Source of the DNA: Streptomyces puniciscabiei
GTDB lineage: Bacteria > Actinomycetota > Actinomycetes > Streptomycetales > Streptomycetaceae
Length of the DNA stretch: 64,000 bases
Assembly (NCBI RefSeq): GCF_006715785.1
Contig: NZ_VFNX01000001.1
Coordinates: 5,808,001-5,872,000, forward strand
Direction: 5' to 3'
The translations under genes and the position numbers were made by a program. Positions within the stretch are counted from its first letter, which is position 1. The number at the start of each line of letters is the position of its first letter. The notes beneath the pieces were generated by a model. The model was not told where the DNA came from, ran no database searches, and was given only the letters and a program-made list of their open reading frames with translations. Shown here one piece after another: positions 50,287 to 61,981 of this stretch.

Positions 50287-51162
50287 TCAGCCGTAGGTGT
50301 AGAAGCCCGAGCCGGTCTTCCGGCCCAGCCGGCCCGCCTCGACCATGCGCTGGAGCAGCGGGGGAGCGGCGTACAGCGGCTCCTTGTACTCGGCGTACAT
50401 GCTGTTGGCGATGGAGACGATGGTGTCCAGGCCGATCAGGTCGGACAGCTTCAGCGGGCCCATCGGGTGGGCGCAGCCCATCTCCATGCCGTTGTCGATG
50501 TCCTCGCGGCTCGCGATGCCCGACTCGAACATCCGGATCGCGGAGAGCAGATAGGGCACGAGCAGCGCGTTGACCACGAAGCCGGAGCGGTCCTGGGCGC
50601 GGATGGCGTGTTTGCCGAGCACCTTCTCGGCGAAGACCTGGGCCCTGCTGAGGGTGCCCTCGGAGGTGGTGAGCGCGGGGATCAGCTCGACCAGCTGCTG
50701 CACCGGGGCCGGGTTGAAGAAGTGGATGCCGACCACGTGGTCCGGGCGGGAGGTGGCGACCGCCAGCTTCACCAGCGGGATCGAGGAGGTGTTGGAGGCG
50801 AGGATCGCGTCGGGGCGGGTCACCACCTGGTCCAGCACCTGGAAGATCTCCGTCTTCACCGGCTCGCTCTCCACGACGGCCTCGATCACCAGGTCGCGGT
50901 CCGCGAACTCGCCGAGGTCGGTGGTGAAGGTGATCCGCGCCTGCGTGGCGTCCCGCTCCTCCTCGGTGATCTTGCCGCGCTCGGCGGCCTTGGCCAGGGA
51001 GTTGAACAGCCGGGTACGGCCGATCTCCAGGGCCTCGCCGGTGGTCTCGGCGACCTTCACGTCCAGTCCTGCGCGGGCGCACACCTCGGCGATGCCTGCG
51101 CCCATCTGGCCGCAGCCCACGACTCCGACGCGCGCAATGTCTCCCGCTGGGATGCCCGTCAC
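50287..51162 (-). CDS. 3-hydroxybutyryl-CoA/3-hydroxyacyl-CoA dehydrogenase
   Basis: A 291-residue enzyme. The NAD-binding loop GVVGCGQMGAGIAE (residues 13-26) is followed by the catalytic His in GIHFFNPAP and the helical dimer domain ending in GRKTGSGFYTYG, the normal HBDH end. It interconverts 3-hydroxybutyryl-CoA and acetoacetyl-CoA, for fatty acid breakdown or butyrate/PHB metabolism. GTG 51162 has AAGGGAA 4 bp upstream. The gene is alone, with a strong hairpin after it. Confidence 0.93.
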   Translation of the reverse strand: MTGIPAGDIARVGVVGCGQMGAGIAEVCARAGLDVKVAETTGEALEIGRTRLFNSLAKAAERGKITEEERDATQARITFTTDLGEFADRDLVIEAVVESEPVKTEIFQVLDQVVTRPDAILASNTSSIPLVKLAVATSRPDHVVGIHFFNPAPVQQLVELIPALTTSEGTLSRAQVFAEKVLGKHAIRAQDRSGFVVNALLVPYLLSAIRMFESGIASREDIDNGMEMGCAHPMGPLKLSDLIGLDTIVSIANSMYAEYKEPLYAAPPLLQRMVEAGRLGRKTGSGFYTYG

Positions 51163-51334
51163 ATCGTTCCCTTCGCTGGTTCTCCGGCTCGCTCGCAGGA
51201 AATCCGGGTCTCGGCGCCTGCTCCGATCGAGCACGTTACCGTCAAGTATCGATGATCGATCGGCCGGGTGGGTGCATCCTGGGGCGCGAAACGATCCGTG
51301 ACGTAGCGGATCCGGAGCGTATGGGGGTGTGCGG

Positions 51335-52561
51335 ATGGGGGAGCTCTCGCGGCGGGCCTTCACCCTGGCGGCGCTGTCGTCCCTGGCCATGGGGCCGAGC
51401 GCGGCGGCGGCAGCCGGTCGGCGGCCCCGCGCGGCCGCCGAGATGCGCGGTGTGTGGCTCGCGACCGTGTCCAACCGGGACTGGCCGTCCCGGCCCGGGC
51501 TCACGGCCGCCGCGCAGCGGGCGGAGCTGATCGCCCACCTCGACAGGGCGGCCCGGGACCGGCTCAACACGGTGATCTTCCAGGTACGGCCCACCGCCGA
51601 CGCCCTGTGGCCGTCACCGTACGAGCCCTGGTCCGAGTACCTCACCGGCGCCCAGGGCCGCAGCCCCGGCTGGGACCCGCTGGGCACCGCGGTGCGGGAG
51701 GCCCATCGACGGGGCCTGGAACTGCACGCCTGGTTCAATCCGTACCGGATCGCGAACCACGCCGACCCCGGCCGGCTCGTCCCCTCGCACCCGGCCCGCG
51801 AACACCCCGACTGGGCGGTGGCCTACGGCGGGAAGCTCTACTACAACCCCGGCCTGCCCGAGGTCCGCGCCTTCGTCCAGAAGGCGATGCTCGACGCGGT
51901 CGCCCGCTACCCGGTCGACGCCGTGCACTTCGACGACTACTTCTACCCGTATCCGGTCGCCGGGCAGACCTTCGACGACGATGACGCCTACGACCGCTAC
52001 GGCGGCGGCTTCGCCGGCCGGGCCGCCTGGCGGCGGGACAACATCAACAGGCTGGTGAAGGAGATGGCCGCCGGCATCAGGAAGGTCCGGCCGGGCACCC
52101 GGTTCGGGATCAGCCCCTTCGGGGTGTGGCGCAACGCCTCCACCGACCCCCGGGGCTCGGACACGAGGGCGGGCGTCCAGACGTACGACGACCTGTACGC
52201 GGACACCCGTACCTGGGTGCGCAGTCACTGGATCGACTACATCGTCCCGCAGCTGTACTGGAACATCGGCTTCGCCGCCGCCGACTACGCGAAGCTGGTC
52301 GACTGGTGGGCGGCGGTCGCGAAGGGCACGAAGACACACCTGTACATCGGCGAGGCCCTGTACAAGGCCGGGGCCGCCCAGCAGCCCTCGGCCTGGCAGG
52401 ACCCGGTCGAGCTGTCCCGGCACCTCACCCTCGCCGCCGGGTACCCGCAGGTGCGCGGGCACGTGTTCTTCGCCGCCGCGGACGTGGCGGCCGATCCGAT
52501 CGGGGCGATGTCACGGGTGATCAACGACCACTACGGGCGATCGGCGAAGCCGCCCCGCTGA
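51335..52561 (+). CDS. Tat-exported GHL10/DUF187 glycosyl-hydrolase-like protein
   Basis: A 408-residue protein. The signal peptide has the twin-arginine motif SRRAFTL (residues 5-11) and an AxA-type exit near residue 25. The mature part is a TIM-barrel GHL10 domain as in B. subtilis YngK: MRGVWLATVSNRDWPS, NTVIFQVRPTADALW, LELHAWFNPYRI, VDAVHFDDYFYP and YIVPQLYWNIGF. Such enzymes act on polysaccharides, perhaps cell wall glycans; the acidic residues in HFDDYFYP are candidates for catalysis. ATG 51335 has GGGGG 7 bp upstream; GTG 51329 is possible. It overlaps the DUF1918 gene at the 3' end by 31 bp. Confidence 0.9.
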   Translation: MGELSRRAFTLAALSSLAMGPSAAAAAGRRPRAAAEMRGVWLATVSNRDWPSRPGLTAAAQRAELIAHLDRAARDRLNTVIFQVRPTADALWPSPYEPWSEYLTGAQGRSPGWDPLGTAVREAHRRGLELHAWFNPYRIANHADPGRLVPSHPAREHPDWAVAYGGKLYYNPGLPEVRAFVQKAMLDAVARYPVDAVHFDDYFYPYPVAGQTFDDDDAYDRYGGGFAGRAAWRRDNINRLVKEMAAGIRKVRPGTRFGISPFGVWRNASTDPRGSDTRAGVQTYDDLYADTRTWVRSHWIDYIVPQLYWNIGFAAADYAKLVDWWAAVAKGTKTHLYIGEALYKAGAAQQPSAWQDPVELSRHLTLAAGYPQVRGHVFFAAADVAADPIGAMSRVINDHYGRSAKPPR

Positions 52562-52752
52562 TCCCTCTCCTCCCGGTGCTTGACCTGGCAGTCGGGTCCG
52601 GGGGACATGATCGCCTCGTGTCCGTCCTTGAACTTCACGCGGTAGGGCGGGCTGCCCTCGGCACCCAGTACTTCGACTACTTCCGATTCCTGGTCGTGTT
52701 GGCCGACCACCCTGCCGTGCTGGACAAGACGGTCGCCCTTGGATGCACGCAT
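52531..52752 (-). CDS. DUF1918 protein
   Basis: A 73-residue protein with the SH3-like DUF1918 fold: KGDRLVQHGRVVGQHDQESEVVEVLG and GSPPYRVKFKDGHEAIMSPGPDCQV, where the two Val-rich strands and the GPD turn are diagnostic. Function unknown; common in Streptomyces. ATG 52752 starts it. The last 31 bp run into the convergent GHL10 gene. Confidence 0.88.
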   Translation of the reverse strand: MRASKGDRLVQHGRVVGQHDQESEVVEVLGAEGSPPYRVKFKDGHEAIMSPGPDCQVKHREERDQRGGFADRP

Positions 52753-52771
52753 CTGCAGGCCCTCCTCATGA

Positions 52772-53683
52772 TCACGACCGCTGTGTGACGGCGATGCACA
52801 CGAGCACGGCGACGGCGGTCACCGGAGCGGCCGCCGTGAAGTGCTCGCCCAGCAGCAGCGCCGACCACACCAGTGTGAGCAGCGGCTGAGCCAACTGCAA
52901 CTGGCTGGCCCGGGGGATGCCGATGAGCGCCATCCCCCGGTACCAGACGACCAGGCCGAGGAACTGCGAGCCCAGCGCCACCCACAGCAGACCGGCGATG
53001 CCGTGCCCGGTGAGCTGAACGGGTTCGTACGTGAGCGCCACCGCGGCGGCCGGCACGCTCAGCGGCAGGCACAGCACCAGCGCCCAGCCGATCACCTGCC
53101 AGCCCGGCATGACCCGGGCCAGCCGGCCGCCCTCGGTGTAGCCGGCCGCGCACACCAGCAGGGCCGCGAACAGATAGCCGTCGGCGACCGTGAGCGCGCC
53201 GCCGCTCTGCCCGACGGTGAAGGCCACCACGGCCGCGGCACCCGCCAGCGCGGCCAGCCAGAACCGCCGCGAGGGGCGGCTGCCGGTGCGCAGGGCCGAG
53301 AACACGGCGGTGGTCAGCGGCAGCAGCCCCACCACGACGGCGGCGTGTGCCGTGGTGGAGGTCTGCAGGGCGAGCGTCGTCAGCAGGGGGAAGCCCAGCA
53401 CGACACCGGCGGCGACGACGGCGAGGCCCGGCAGGTGCCGGCGCGCGGGCAGCGGAACCCGCAGTCCCAGGAGACAGCCGCCCGCGACGAGCGCGGCGAG
53501 CACGCTGCGCACGGCCACCAGCGACCAGGGACCGAAGCCCTGCAGGCCCCACGCGGTGGCCGGGAAGGTCAGCGAGAAGGAGGCGACGCCGAGGGCGGCG
53601 AGACCGGTGCCGAGGCCGCGGTGCTCCCCGTCGACGCTGACCGCTATCGAGCTAGGGGCAGTAGCGCTACTCTGTGTTCTCAT
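52772..53683 (-). CDS. EamA-family transporter
   Basis: A 303-residue protein with ten helices in two EamA repeats (TGLAALGVASFSLTFPATAWGLQGFGPW in the first, VIGWALVLCLPLSVPAAAVAL in the second). It should export an amino acid, nucleoside or similar metabolite. Its ATG at 53681-53683 shares the CATG with the ATG of the divergent MocR gene, so both mRNAs probably lack a 5' leader. The MocR-type regulator next door is its probable controller. Confidence 0.9.
   Translation of the reverse strand: MRTQSSATAPSSIAVSVDGEHRGLGTGLAALGVASFSLTFPATAWGLQGFGPWSLVAVRSVLAALVAGGCLLGLRVPLPARRHLPGLAVVAAGVVLGFPLLTTLALQTSTTAHAAVVVGLLPLTTAVFSALRTGSRPSRRFWLAALAGAAAVVAFTVGQSGGALTVADGYLFAALLVCAAGYTEGGRLARVMPGWQVIGWALVLCLPLSVPAAAVALTYEPVQLTGHGIAGLLWVALGSQFLGLVVWYRGMALIGIPRASQLQLAQPLLTLVWSALLLGEHFTAAAPVTAVAVLVCIAVTQRS
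53660..53671. promoter_or_regulatory. AGTAGCGCTACT operator for the MocR/EamA pair
   Basis: A perfect 12-bp palindrome 10 bp before the MocR ATG. It overlaps TACTCT (53668-53673), a fair -10 for a leaderless mocR mRNA; on the other strand TACGCT (53694-53689) with TTCTGC 17 bp further out could serve the EamA gene. A regulator bound here would block at least the mocR promoter. Confidence 0.5.
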
Positions 53684-55115
53684 GCACCAGCGTAGCAGCG
53701 TGAGTGAACTGGCAGAACACCTCCGACGCGACCTTGACCGCTACTCTCCGGGTGGAAAGCTGCCGTCGAGCCGGGAGCTGGTCGAGCGATTCCACGTAAG
53801 CCCGGTGACCGTCTCGCGCGCCCTTGCCCAGCTGGCCGCCGAGGGCCTGGTGGTCACCCGGCCAGGGGCGGGCGCCTTCCGGGCCCGGCCGCGCACGACC
53901 GAGGCCCCGGGCGGGGACACCTCCTGGCAGGAGGTCGCGCTGAGCGCGGACGGCGCCGCCGAACTCGTACCGCGCACGGTGGACGCCTCCGGGGTCACGG
54001 TCTCCCTGGCCGCGCCGCCGCCCGGCGTGCTGGAGTTCAACGGCGGCTATCCGCATCCCTCCCTCCAGCCGGAGCGCGCCATGGCGGCGGCCCTGGCCCG
54101 GGCCGGGCGGCGGCCGGGCGCCTGGGGCAGGCCGCCGCTGGAGGGACTGCCGGAGCTGCGGGAGTGGTTCGCCCGCGGGATCGGCGGGGCCGTCACCGCG
54201 GCCGAGGTGCTGATCGCGGCCGGCGGCCAGTCCGCCCTGGCCACCGCCCTGCGCGCCCTCGCCCAGCCCGGCGCCCCCGTCCTGGTCGAGTCGCCCACCT
54301 ACCCCGGCATGCTGGCCCTCGCCCGCGCCGCCGGACTACGACCGGTCCCGGTGCCCGTCGATCCCGACGGCGTACGCCCCGAACTGCTTGCCGACGCCTT
54401 CCGGGCCAGCGGCGCCCGGGTGTTCGTCTGCCAGCCCCTGTTCCAGAACCCCACCGGTGCCGTCCTGGCCCCCGACCGGCGCGCGGAGGTGCTGCGCATC
54501 GCCCGCGAGGCCGGCGCCTTCGTCGTCGAGGACGACTTCGTACGGCGGCTGGTGCACGCCGACTCCGGCCCGCTGCCGCGCCCGCTCGCCGCCGACGACC
54601 CGGACGGCGTGGTCGTGCACGTCGGCTCGCTGACCAAGGCGACCTCGCCCAGCTTCCGGGTGAGCGCCCTGGCCGCGCGCGGCCCGGTGCTGGAACGCCT
54701 GCGCGCCATCCAGGTGGTGGACAGCTTCTTCGTCCCCCGGCCCCTGCAGGAGGCGGCCCTGGAACTGGTCGGCTCTCCGGCCTGGCCCCGTCATCTGCGG
54801 GTGCTGTCGGCCGAGTTGAAGGACCGTCGCGACGCGATGACGGCCGCGCTCGCCCTGCACCTGCCCGAACTCGCCCTGCCGCACGTCCCGTCCGGCGGCT
54901 ATCACCTCTGGCTCCGGCTGCCCGAAGGCGCCGACGAAACGGCCCTCACCGCCGCCGGCCTCCGCGCGGGCGTCGCCCTCACCCCCGGCCGCCCCTACTT
55001 CAGCGCCGAACCTCCCGCGGCCCACCTGCGGTTGAGCTTCGCCGCCGTCGCCGGCACGGGGGAGATCACCGAGGGGGTACGGCGGCTGCGGGCGGCCTGT
55101 GACGAGGTGTTCTAG
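53682..55115 (+). CDS. MocR/PdxR-type GntR-aminotransferase regulator
   Basis: A 477-residue fusion of a GntR winged helix (residues about 8-72, SSRELVERFHVSPVTVSRALAQL) and an aminotransferase class I domain (about 110-475). The PLP lysine is Lys319 in SLTKATS, and the NPTGAVL, FVVEDDF and SLTKATSPSFR motifs are intact. Such proteins bind PLP or an amine-PLP adduct and change DNA binding. The divergent gene is an EamA exporter, the typical target. The ATG at 53682 overlaps the EamA ATG by two bases. The 3' stop overlaps the next convergent gene. Confidence 0.9.
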   Translation: MHQRSSVSELAEHLRRDLDRYSPGGKLPSSRELVERFHVSPVTVSRALAQLAAEGLVVTRPGAGAFRARPRTTEAPGGDTSWQEVALSADGAAELVPRTVDASGVTVSLAAPPPGVLEFNGGYPHPSLQPERAMAAALARAGRRPGAWGRPPLEGLPELREWFARGIGGAVTAAEVLIAAGGQSALATALRALAQPGAPVLVESPTYPGMLALARAAGLRPVPVPVDPDGVRPELLADAFRASGARVFVCQPLFQNPTGAVLAPDRRAEVLRIAREAGAFVVEDDFVRRLVHADSGPLPRPLAADDPDGVVVHVGSLTKATSPSFRVSALAARGPVLERLRAIQVVDSFFVPRPLQEAALELVGSPAWPRHLRVLSAELKDRRDAMTAALALHLPELALPHVPSGGYHLWLRLPEGADETALTAAGLRAGVALTPGRPYFSAEPPAAHLRLSFAAVAGTGEITEGVRRLRAACDEVF

Positions 55116-55726
55116 GGCACGGTGACCAGGGCGCAGGTGAACTCCAGCGACCCGAACAGCTCCGGGGTCAGCCGGACTCCGGTGATCCGGTGGGCGAGCG
55201 CGAAGGCGGCCTCGGTGTGCTTGGTGAAGTCCCGCTCGTCGTCCGCTCTCAGGTCGAAGCCGGACTCCCGCATCTCGGTGAGGAGTCCGTCGGGGTCGGT
55301 GCCATGGCGATGACCGGGGAACAGCGGCTCGAAGCCGAGACATATCTCGCCGTCCTCCGACCAGTAGAAGCTGTTCACCGCGTTGACGTTCCGGAAGTGT
55401 GAGACCACCGTACGGCCCCGGCTGACGGGATCCATCAGTTCGGAGCGGTTGCCCACGTACCCGTTGTACTCGACCATCAGCGTCCAGTCGCCGACGGCCG
55501 CGAGACCGACGAGCAGTCTGTCGTCCCCGTACTCGTCCCAGGCGTCGTAGGACGGCTCGGCCAGCGCCGCCACCCCGGTCACCCGCCCGTCGGGTTCCGC
55601 CCGCAGTTCCCGCAGCAACCGGTCGGGTGTCATGTCCTGCACCAGCGTGATGCAGTAGGCGTCCAGGAGGTCCTGGTGCCGCTCCCTGAGCCAGCCGTAG
55701 TCGGCGGCCGTCGTGATCTCGGTCAT
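55112..55726 (-). CDS. DUF6461-like protein
   Basis: A 204-residue protein that looks like the DUF6461 family of Streptomyces, often found near immunity-like genes: FYWSEDGEICLGFEPLFPGHRHG, VSHFRNVNAVNSF and GDWTLMVEYNGYVGN are characteristic. No catalytic motif is seen. Function unknown; the family assignment is by sequence feel. ATG 55726 opens it. Its stop overlaps the MocR stop by 4 bp (CTAG). Confidence 0.7.
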   Translation of the reverse strand: MTEITTAADYGWLRERHQDLLDAYCITLVQDMTPDRLLRELRAEPDGRVTGVAALAEPSYDAWDEYGDDRLLVGLAAVGDWTLMVEYNGYVGNRSELMDPVSRGRTVVSHFRNVNAVNSFYWSEDGEICLGFEPLFPGHRHGTDPDGLLTEMRESGFDLRADDERDFTKHTEAAFALAHRITGVRLTPELFGSLEFTCALVTVP

Positions 55727-55900
55727 GAGTGCAGCCTGCCAGGGACCACTGACAACGCGGGGTGCGCGAGAGGCCGGACGCCCGGCCGCAGGACCGCGCT
55801 GACACGGGGGGCGCGTCCGGTGGGTAGGCGGCCACTCACGCTGAGTAGCTCACAGGGGGCAGGCCTTGACCTTCGCACACGACCGTCACACCATCACCGC

Positions 55901-56494
55901 ATGCCACTGAGGGTGACGTTCGTCGCCGCCGCACGCAGTGCCCCCCTGCTCGCGGAGCGCTTCGACGACGACCGGCCGCTGGACCAGGCCGGCTGGGACG
56001 AGGTGCAGCGCGCCGCCGGGGACCTGCTGCCGCTGGCGGCCGCCGAACTGCGGTACTGCTCGCCGACGCCGCGCAGCCGGGCCACCGGCGACGCCCTGGG
56101 CTATGCCCCGCTGGTCCAAGTGGCGCTGCGGGACTGCGACATGGGCCGCTGGCGCGGACTGACCCTGGGCGAGGCGATGGCTCGTGAGCCGGAGGCGGTG
56201 GACGCCTGGCTGGCCGACCCGCGCGCCACCCCGCACGGCGGCGAGTCCCTGCTGACCTTCATCTCCCGGGTCGGCGGCTGGCTGGACACCCGGCCGGTGG
56301 AGGACGGCGGCCGGATCGTCGCCGTCGCCGAACCCGCCGTCATCCGCGCGGCCCTGGTCTACGCCCTGAAGGCGCCGCCCTCGACCTACTGGAACATCGA
56401 CGTACGGCCCCTGTCCACGTCCACCGTCACCGGCCGCGCGGGCCGCTGGAACCTCCGCCTCGACGCCGTCTCGGCTCAGCCCTCGCGCACGTAG
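55901..56494 (+). CDS. degenerate histidine-phosphatase-fold protein
   Basis: A 197-residue protein with the outline of the phosphoglycerate-mutase-like superfamily: RVTFVAA at the start, YCSPTPRSRATGDALG as the second helix, DMGRWRGLTLGEAMA, and AVAEPAVIRAALVYALKAPP at the end. The hallmark RHG is replaced by AAR, and the second catalytic His (normally SHG before VIR) is Glu-Pro. So both catalytic histidines are missing and phosphatase activity is unlikely. The set of other conserved residues suggests a binding role. ATG 55901 has a poor ribosome site. It overlaps the 3' end of the DUF6314 gene. Confidence 0.78.
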   Translation: MPLRVTFVAAARSAPLLAERFDDDRPLDQAGWDEVQRAAGDLLPLAAAELRYCSPTPRSRATGDALGYAPLVQVALRDCDMGRWRGLTLGEAMAREPEAVDAWLADPRATPHGGESLLTFISRVGGWLDTRPVEDGGRIVAVAEPAVIRAALVYALKAPPSTYWNIDVRPLSTSTVTGRAGRWNLRLDAVSAQPSRT

Positions 56495-56919
56495 TCCGTG
56501 ATCAGCACCAGATCCTTCGCCGGGCCGCCGACCTGCCACACCGAACGCCAGCGGTCGGAGTCCTGGACGGTGAACTCGCCGCGGTAGAGATCGGCCGCGC
56601 ACGGATGCTCCGCGACGTACCGCCCCGCGCTCAGGTCCAGCTCATGGAACGGCCGCCCGTCCGCGAACCGCACGTCCGCCGTCCCCGGCGCGGGCCCCGG
56701 CAGGAAGCGCAGCGTGCGGGTGGCGGGCCGGGTCACGCCCTGCCAGGTGAAGGCGCCGGACTCCTCGTGCAGGAGACCGCCGGTCCGCAGCGCGGTGAAG
56801 ACGGTCGTCCCCGAGAAGTGCCCTTCGTCCCCACTCGCCAGATCCCGCACGCCGCGCTCGACGTGCCAGCGCCCGGTGAGATGGGCCAGCACATCGACGA
56901 CCGGCCAGAACCCGCCCAT
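56476..56919 (-). CDS. DUF6314 protein
   Basis: A 147-residue protein with the DUF6314 signature: LTGRWHVERGVRDLASGDEGHFSGTTVF, ALRTGGLLHEESG and the closing HPCAADLYRGEFTV, FHELDL. The fold may be a lipocalin-like barrel, but the function is unknown. ATG 56919 starts it. It converges on the degenerate phosphatase gene (19-bp overlap) and diverges from argC. Confidence 0.85.
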   Translation of the reverse strand: MGGFWPVVDVLAHLTGRWHVERGVRDLASGDEGHFSGTTVFTALRTGGLLHEESGAFTWQGVTRPATRTLRFLPGPAPGTADVRFADGRPFHELDLSAGRYVAEHPCAADLYRGEFTVQDSDRWRSVWQVGGPAKDLVLITDYVREG

Positions 56920-57044
56920 CGCTCACCCCTTCCCGGAAACCTCTTCCCCATTGTGCCGTCCGAAGTGCTGACCGCGGTCGGCCGGCCGGGCGCGGAGCCG
57001 CGCACGATCCGACGGAGATGCGGTCCAGGTCGCTCGCATAGTCG

Positions 57045-59270
<2,226 letters not shown>

Positions 59271-59274
<4 letters not shown>

Positions 59275-60185
59275 GCACCACGCGTAAACACACCGCGCTG
59301 CCCAAGGCGCAGATCCTCATCGAGGCCCTGCCCTGGCTGGTCAAACACAACGGCAGGACGGTCGTCATCAAGTTCGGCGGCAACGCCATGGTCGACGACG
59401 AGCTGAAGGCCGCGTTCGCGCAGGACGTGGTGTTCCTGCACCACGCCGGTCTCAAGCCGGTCGTCGTGCACGGCGGCGGCCCGCAGATCAGCGCCGCCCT
59501 CGACCGGCACGGCATCGTCAGCGAGTTCAAGGCGGGCCTGCGCGTCACCACCGAGGACGCCATGGACGTCGTACGGATGGTCCTCGCCGGGCAGGTCCAG
59601 CGCGAGCTGGTCGGGCTGCTCAACCGGCACGGACCGCTCGCCGTCGGCCTGACCGGCGAGGACGCGCACACCATCACCGCCACCAAGCACCAGCCCGAGA
59701 TCGACGGGGAACTGGTCGACATCGGGCGTGTCGGCGAGATCACCGGCATCGACACGGGCGCGATCGAGGCGCTGCTGGCGGACGGCCGTATCCCGGTGGT
59801 CTCCTCGATCGCCCGCAGTCAGGACGACGGACATGTCTACAACGTCAATGCTGATACGGCGGCTGCGGCACTCGCTGCTGCTCTGGGCGCCGAGACCCTC
59901 ATGGTCCTCACCGACGTCGAGGGCCTCTACGAGGACTGGCCGAACTCCGACGAGGTGATCAGCCGTCTCACCGCTTCCCAACTGGAGAAACTCCTCCCGG
60001 AGTTGAGCTCCGGCATGGTGCCGAAGATGGAGGGCTGTCTGCACGCCGTGCGCAACGGGGTGCACACCGCCCGCGTCATCGACGGCCGGGTCCAGCACTC
60101 GATCCTGCTGGAGATCTTCACCGACGAAGGCATCGGCACGATGGTCGTGCCCGACGAGATTCCGGGCGAACAGGGGGAGTCATGA
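59271..60185 (+). CDS. argB: N-acetylglutamate kinase
   Basis: A 304-residue amino acid kinase. [10 protein letters not shown] carries the ATP lysine, [10 protein letters not shown] the second glycine loop, and [15 protein letters not shown] the C-terminal nucleotide site; RTRs such as [19 protein letters not shown] are family-typical. The long N-terminal helix (residues 1-25) is seen in arginine-inhibited hexameric forms, so feedback inhibition by arginine is expected. It starts on ATGA with argJ and ends on ATGA with argD. Confidence 0.97.
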
Positions 60186-61387
60186 GCAACCTGGAAATGA
60201 CCGAGCGGTGGCAGGGCGCGCTCATGAACAACTACGGCACCCCCCGCCTGCCGCTCGTGCGCGGCGCGGGCGTCAAGGTGTGGGACGCCGAGGGCCGGGA
60301 GTACCACGACTTCGTCGGCGGCATCGCCACCAACGCCCTCGGCCACGCCCACCCGGCGATCGTCGAGGCCGTCGGCAGGCAGATCGGGCAGCTCGGCCAC
60401 ATCTCCAACTTCTTCATGGCCGAGCCCACCGTCGCCCTCGCCGAACGGCTGCTCCAGATCTTCGGCCGCGAGGGCCGGGTCTTCTTCTGCAACTCCGGCG
60501 CCGAGGCCAACGAGACCGCCTTCAAGATCGGCCGGCTCACCGGGCGGACCCACATGGTCGCCGCCACCGGCGGCTTCCACGGCCGTACGATGGGCGCCCT
60601 CGCGCTCACCGGCCAGCCCGCCAAGCAGGACCCCTTCCTGCCGCTGCCGGGCGAGGTCACGCACGTGCCCTACGGTGACGCCCAGGCGCTCGCGGCGGCG
60701 GTCACCGAGGAGACGGCCCTGGTGATCATCGAGCCGGTCCAGGGTGAGAACGGGGTCGTCGTGCCGCCGGCCGGCTATCTGAAGGCCGCCCGCGCGATCA
60801 CCGCCGCCACCGGCGCCCTGCTGGTCCTGGACGAGGTGCAGACCGGCATCGGCCGCACCGGGACCTGGTTCGAGTACCAGGCCCACGAGGGCGTCCTGCC
60901 CGATGTCGTCACCCTCGCCAAGCAGCTCGGCGGAGGACTGCCGCTCGGCGCGACCGTGGCCTTCGGCCGGGCCGCCGAACTGCTCCGGCCCGGCCAGCAC
61001 GGCACCACCTTCGGCGGCAACCCGGTCGCGTGCGCCGCCGGACTCGCCGTACTCGACACCATCGCGAACGACGGGCTGCTGGAGAACGTCAAGCGGCAGG
61101 GCGAGAAACTGCGCGAGGGGATCGAGGGCCTCGGCCACCCGTTGATCGATTATGTGCGGGGTGCCGGCCTGCTCCTGGGTATCGTGCTCACCGGGCCGCA
61201 CGCGCCACAGGTGCAGCAGGCGGCCCAGGAGGCCGGGTTCCTGGTGAACGCGCCCGCCCCCGACGTCGTACGGCTCATGCCGCCGCTGAACCTCTCCGAC
61301 GCCGAGGTGGGTGCCTTCCTCCAGGCGCTGCCCGGCATCCTCGACGCAGCGAACCCAGTGGATGGGGACGGACGATCCGCAGAATAG
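60182..61387 (+). CDS. argD: acetylornithine aminotransferase
   Basis: A 401-residue class III aminotransferase. The PLP lysine is Lys247 in [21 protein letters not shown] and [13 protein letters not shown] are present, and [16 protein letters not shown] lies near the end. It converts N-acetylglutamate semialdehyde to N-acetylornithine and may also act on succinyl-diaminopimelate. ATG 60182 overlaps the argB stop by four bases. argR follows after 7 bp. Confidence 0.97.
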   Translation: MSNLEMTERWQGALMNNYGTPRLPLVRGAGVKVWDAEGREYHDFVGGIATNALGHAHPAIVEAVGRQIGQLGHISNFFMAEPTVALAERLLQIFGREGRVFFCNSGAEANETAFKIGRLTGRTHMVAATGGFHGRTMGALALTGQPAKQDPFLPLPGEVTHVPYGDAQALAAAVTEETALVIIEPVQGENGVVVPPAGYLKAARAITAATGALLVLDEVQTGIGRTGTWFEYQAHEGVLPDVVTLAKQLGGGLPLGATVAFGRAAELLRPGQHGTTFGGNPVACAAGLAVLDTIANDGLLENVKRQGEKLREGIEGLGHPLIDYVRGAGLLLGIVLTGPHAPQVQQAAQEAGFLVNAPAPDVVRLMPPLNLSDAEVGAFLQALPGILDAANPVDGDGRSAE

Positions 61388-61394
61388 GACGACG

Positions 61395-61940
61395 ATGAGC
61401 CAGGCGCAGGACCACGAGCAGGCGGCGGGTGCCGGACCGGCCGTGCCGCAGACGCGTACCGCGCGGCACCGCCGGATCGTGGACATCCTCAACCGGCAGC
61501 CGGTGCGGTCGCAGAGCCAGCTGGCCAAGCTGCTCGCCGACGACGGGCTGAGCGTCACCCAGGCGACGCTCTCCCGGGACCTCGACGAGCTGAACGCGGT
61601 GAAGATCCGCAACACCGACGGCGAGCTGATCTACGCGGTGCCGAGCGAGGGCGGTTTCCGTACCCCGCGCGCACCGCTCGGCGAGTCGGCCAAGGAGGAG
61701 CGCATGCGGCGGCTCTCCCAGGAGCTGCTGATCTCCGCGGAGGCCTCCGCCAACCTGGTCGTCCTGCGCACCCCGCCAGGGGCCGCCCAGTTCCTCGCCT
61801 CGGCCATCGACCAGGCGGAACTGCACGACATCCTCGGCACGATCGCCGGCGACGACACGCTGCTGCTGATCAGCCGGGACCCGAGCGGCGGCCAGGCCCT
61901 GGCGGACCACCTGCTGCGACTGGCGCAGAACGGGCACTGA
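61395..61940 (+). CDS. argR: arginine repressor
   Basis: A 181-residue ArgR. The N-terminal winged helix is near residues 20-90 ([40 protein letters not shown]), and the C-terminal hexamerisation and arginine-binding domain includes the [15 protein letters not shown] motif. The N-terminus has about 20 extra residues ([14 protein letters not shown]) common in actinobacteria. It is the last gene of the operon it should control. ATG 61395 has GGAC at 10 bp, a weak ribosome site. Confidence 0.97.
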   Translation: MSQAQDHEQAAGAGPAVPQTRTARHRRIVDILNRQPVRSQSQLAKLLADDGLSVTQATLSRDLDELNAVKIRNTDGELIYAVPSEGGFRTPRAPLGESAKEERMRRLSQELLISAEASANLVVLRTPPGAAQFLASAIDQAELHDILGTIAGDDTLLLISRDPSGGQALADHLLRLAQNGH

Positions 61941-61981
61941 GCCCGCATGCGGCGCCCCGCCGGGCGGCGGAGAATGACAGT

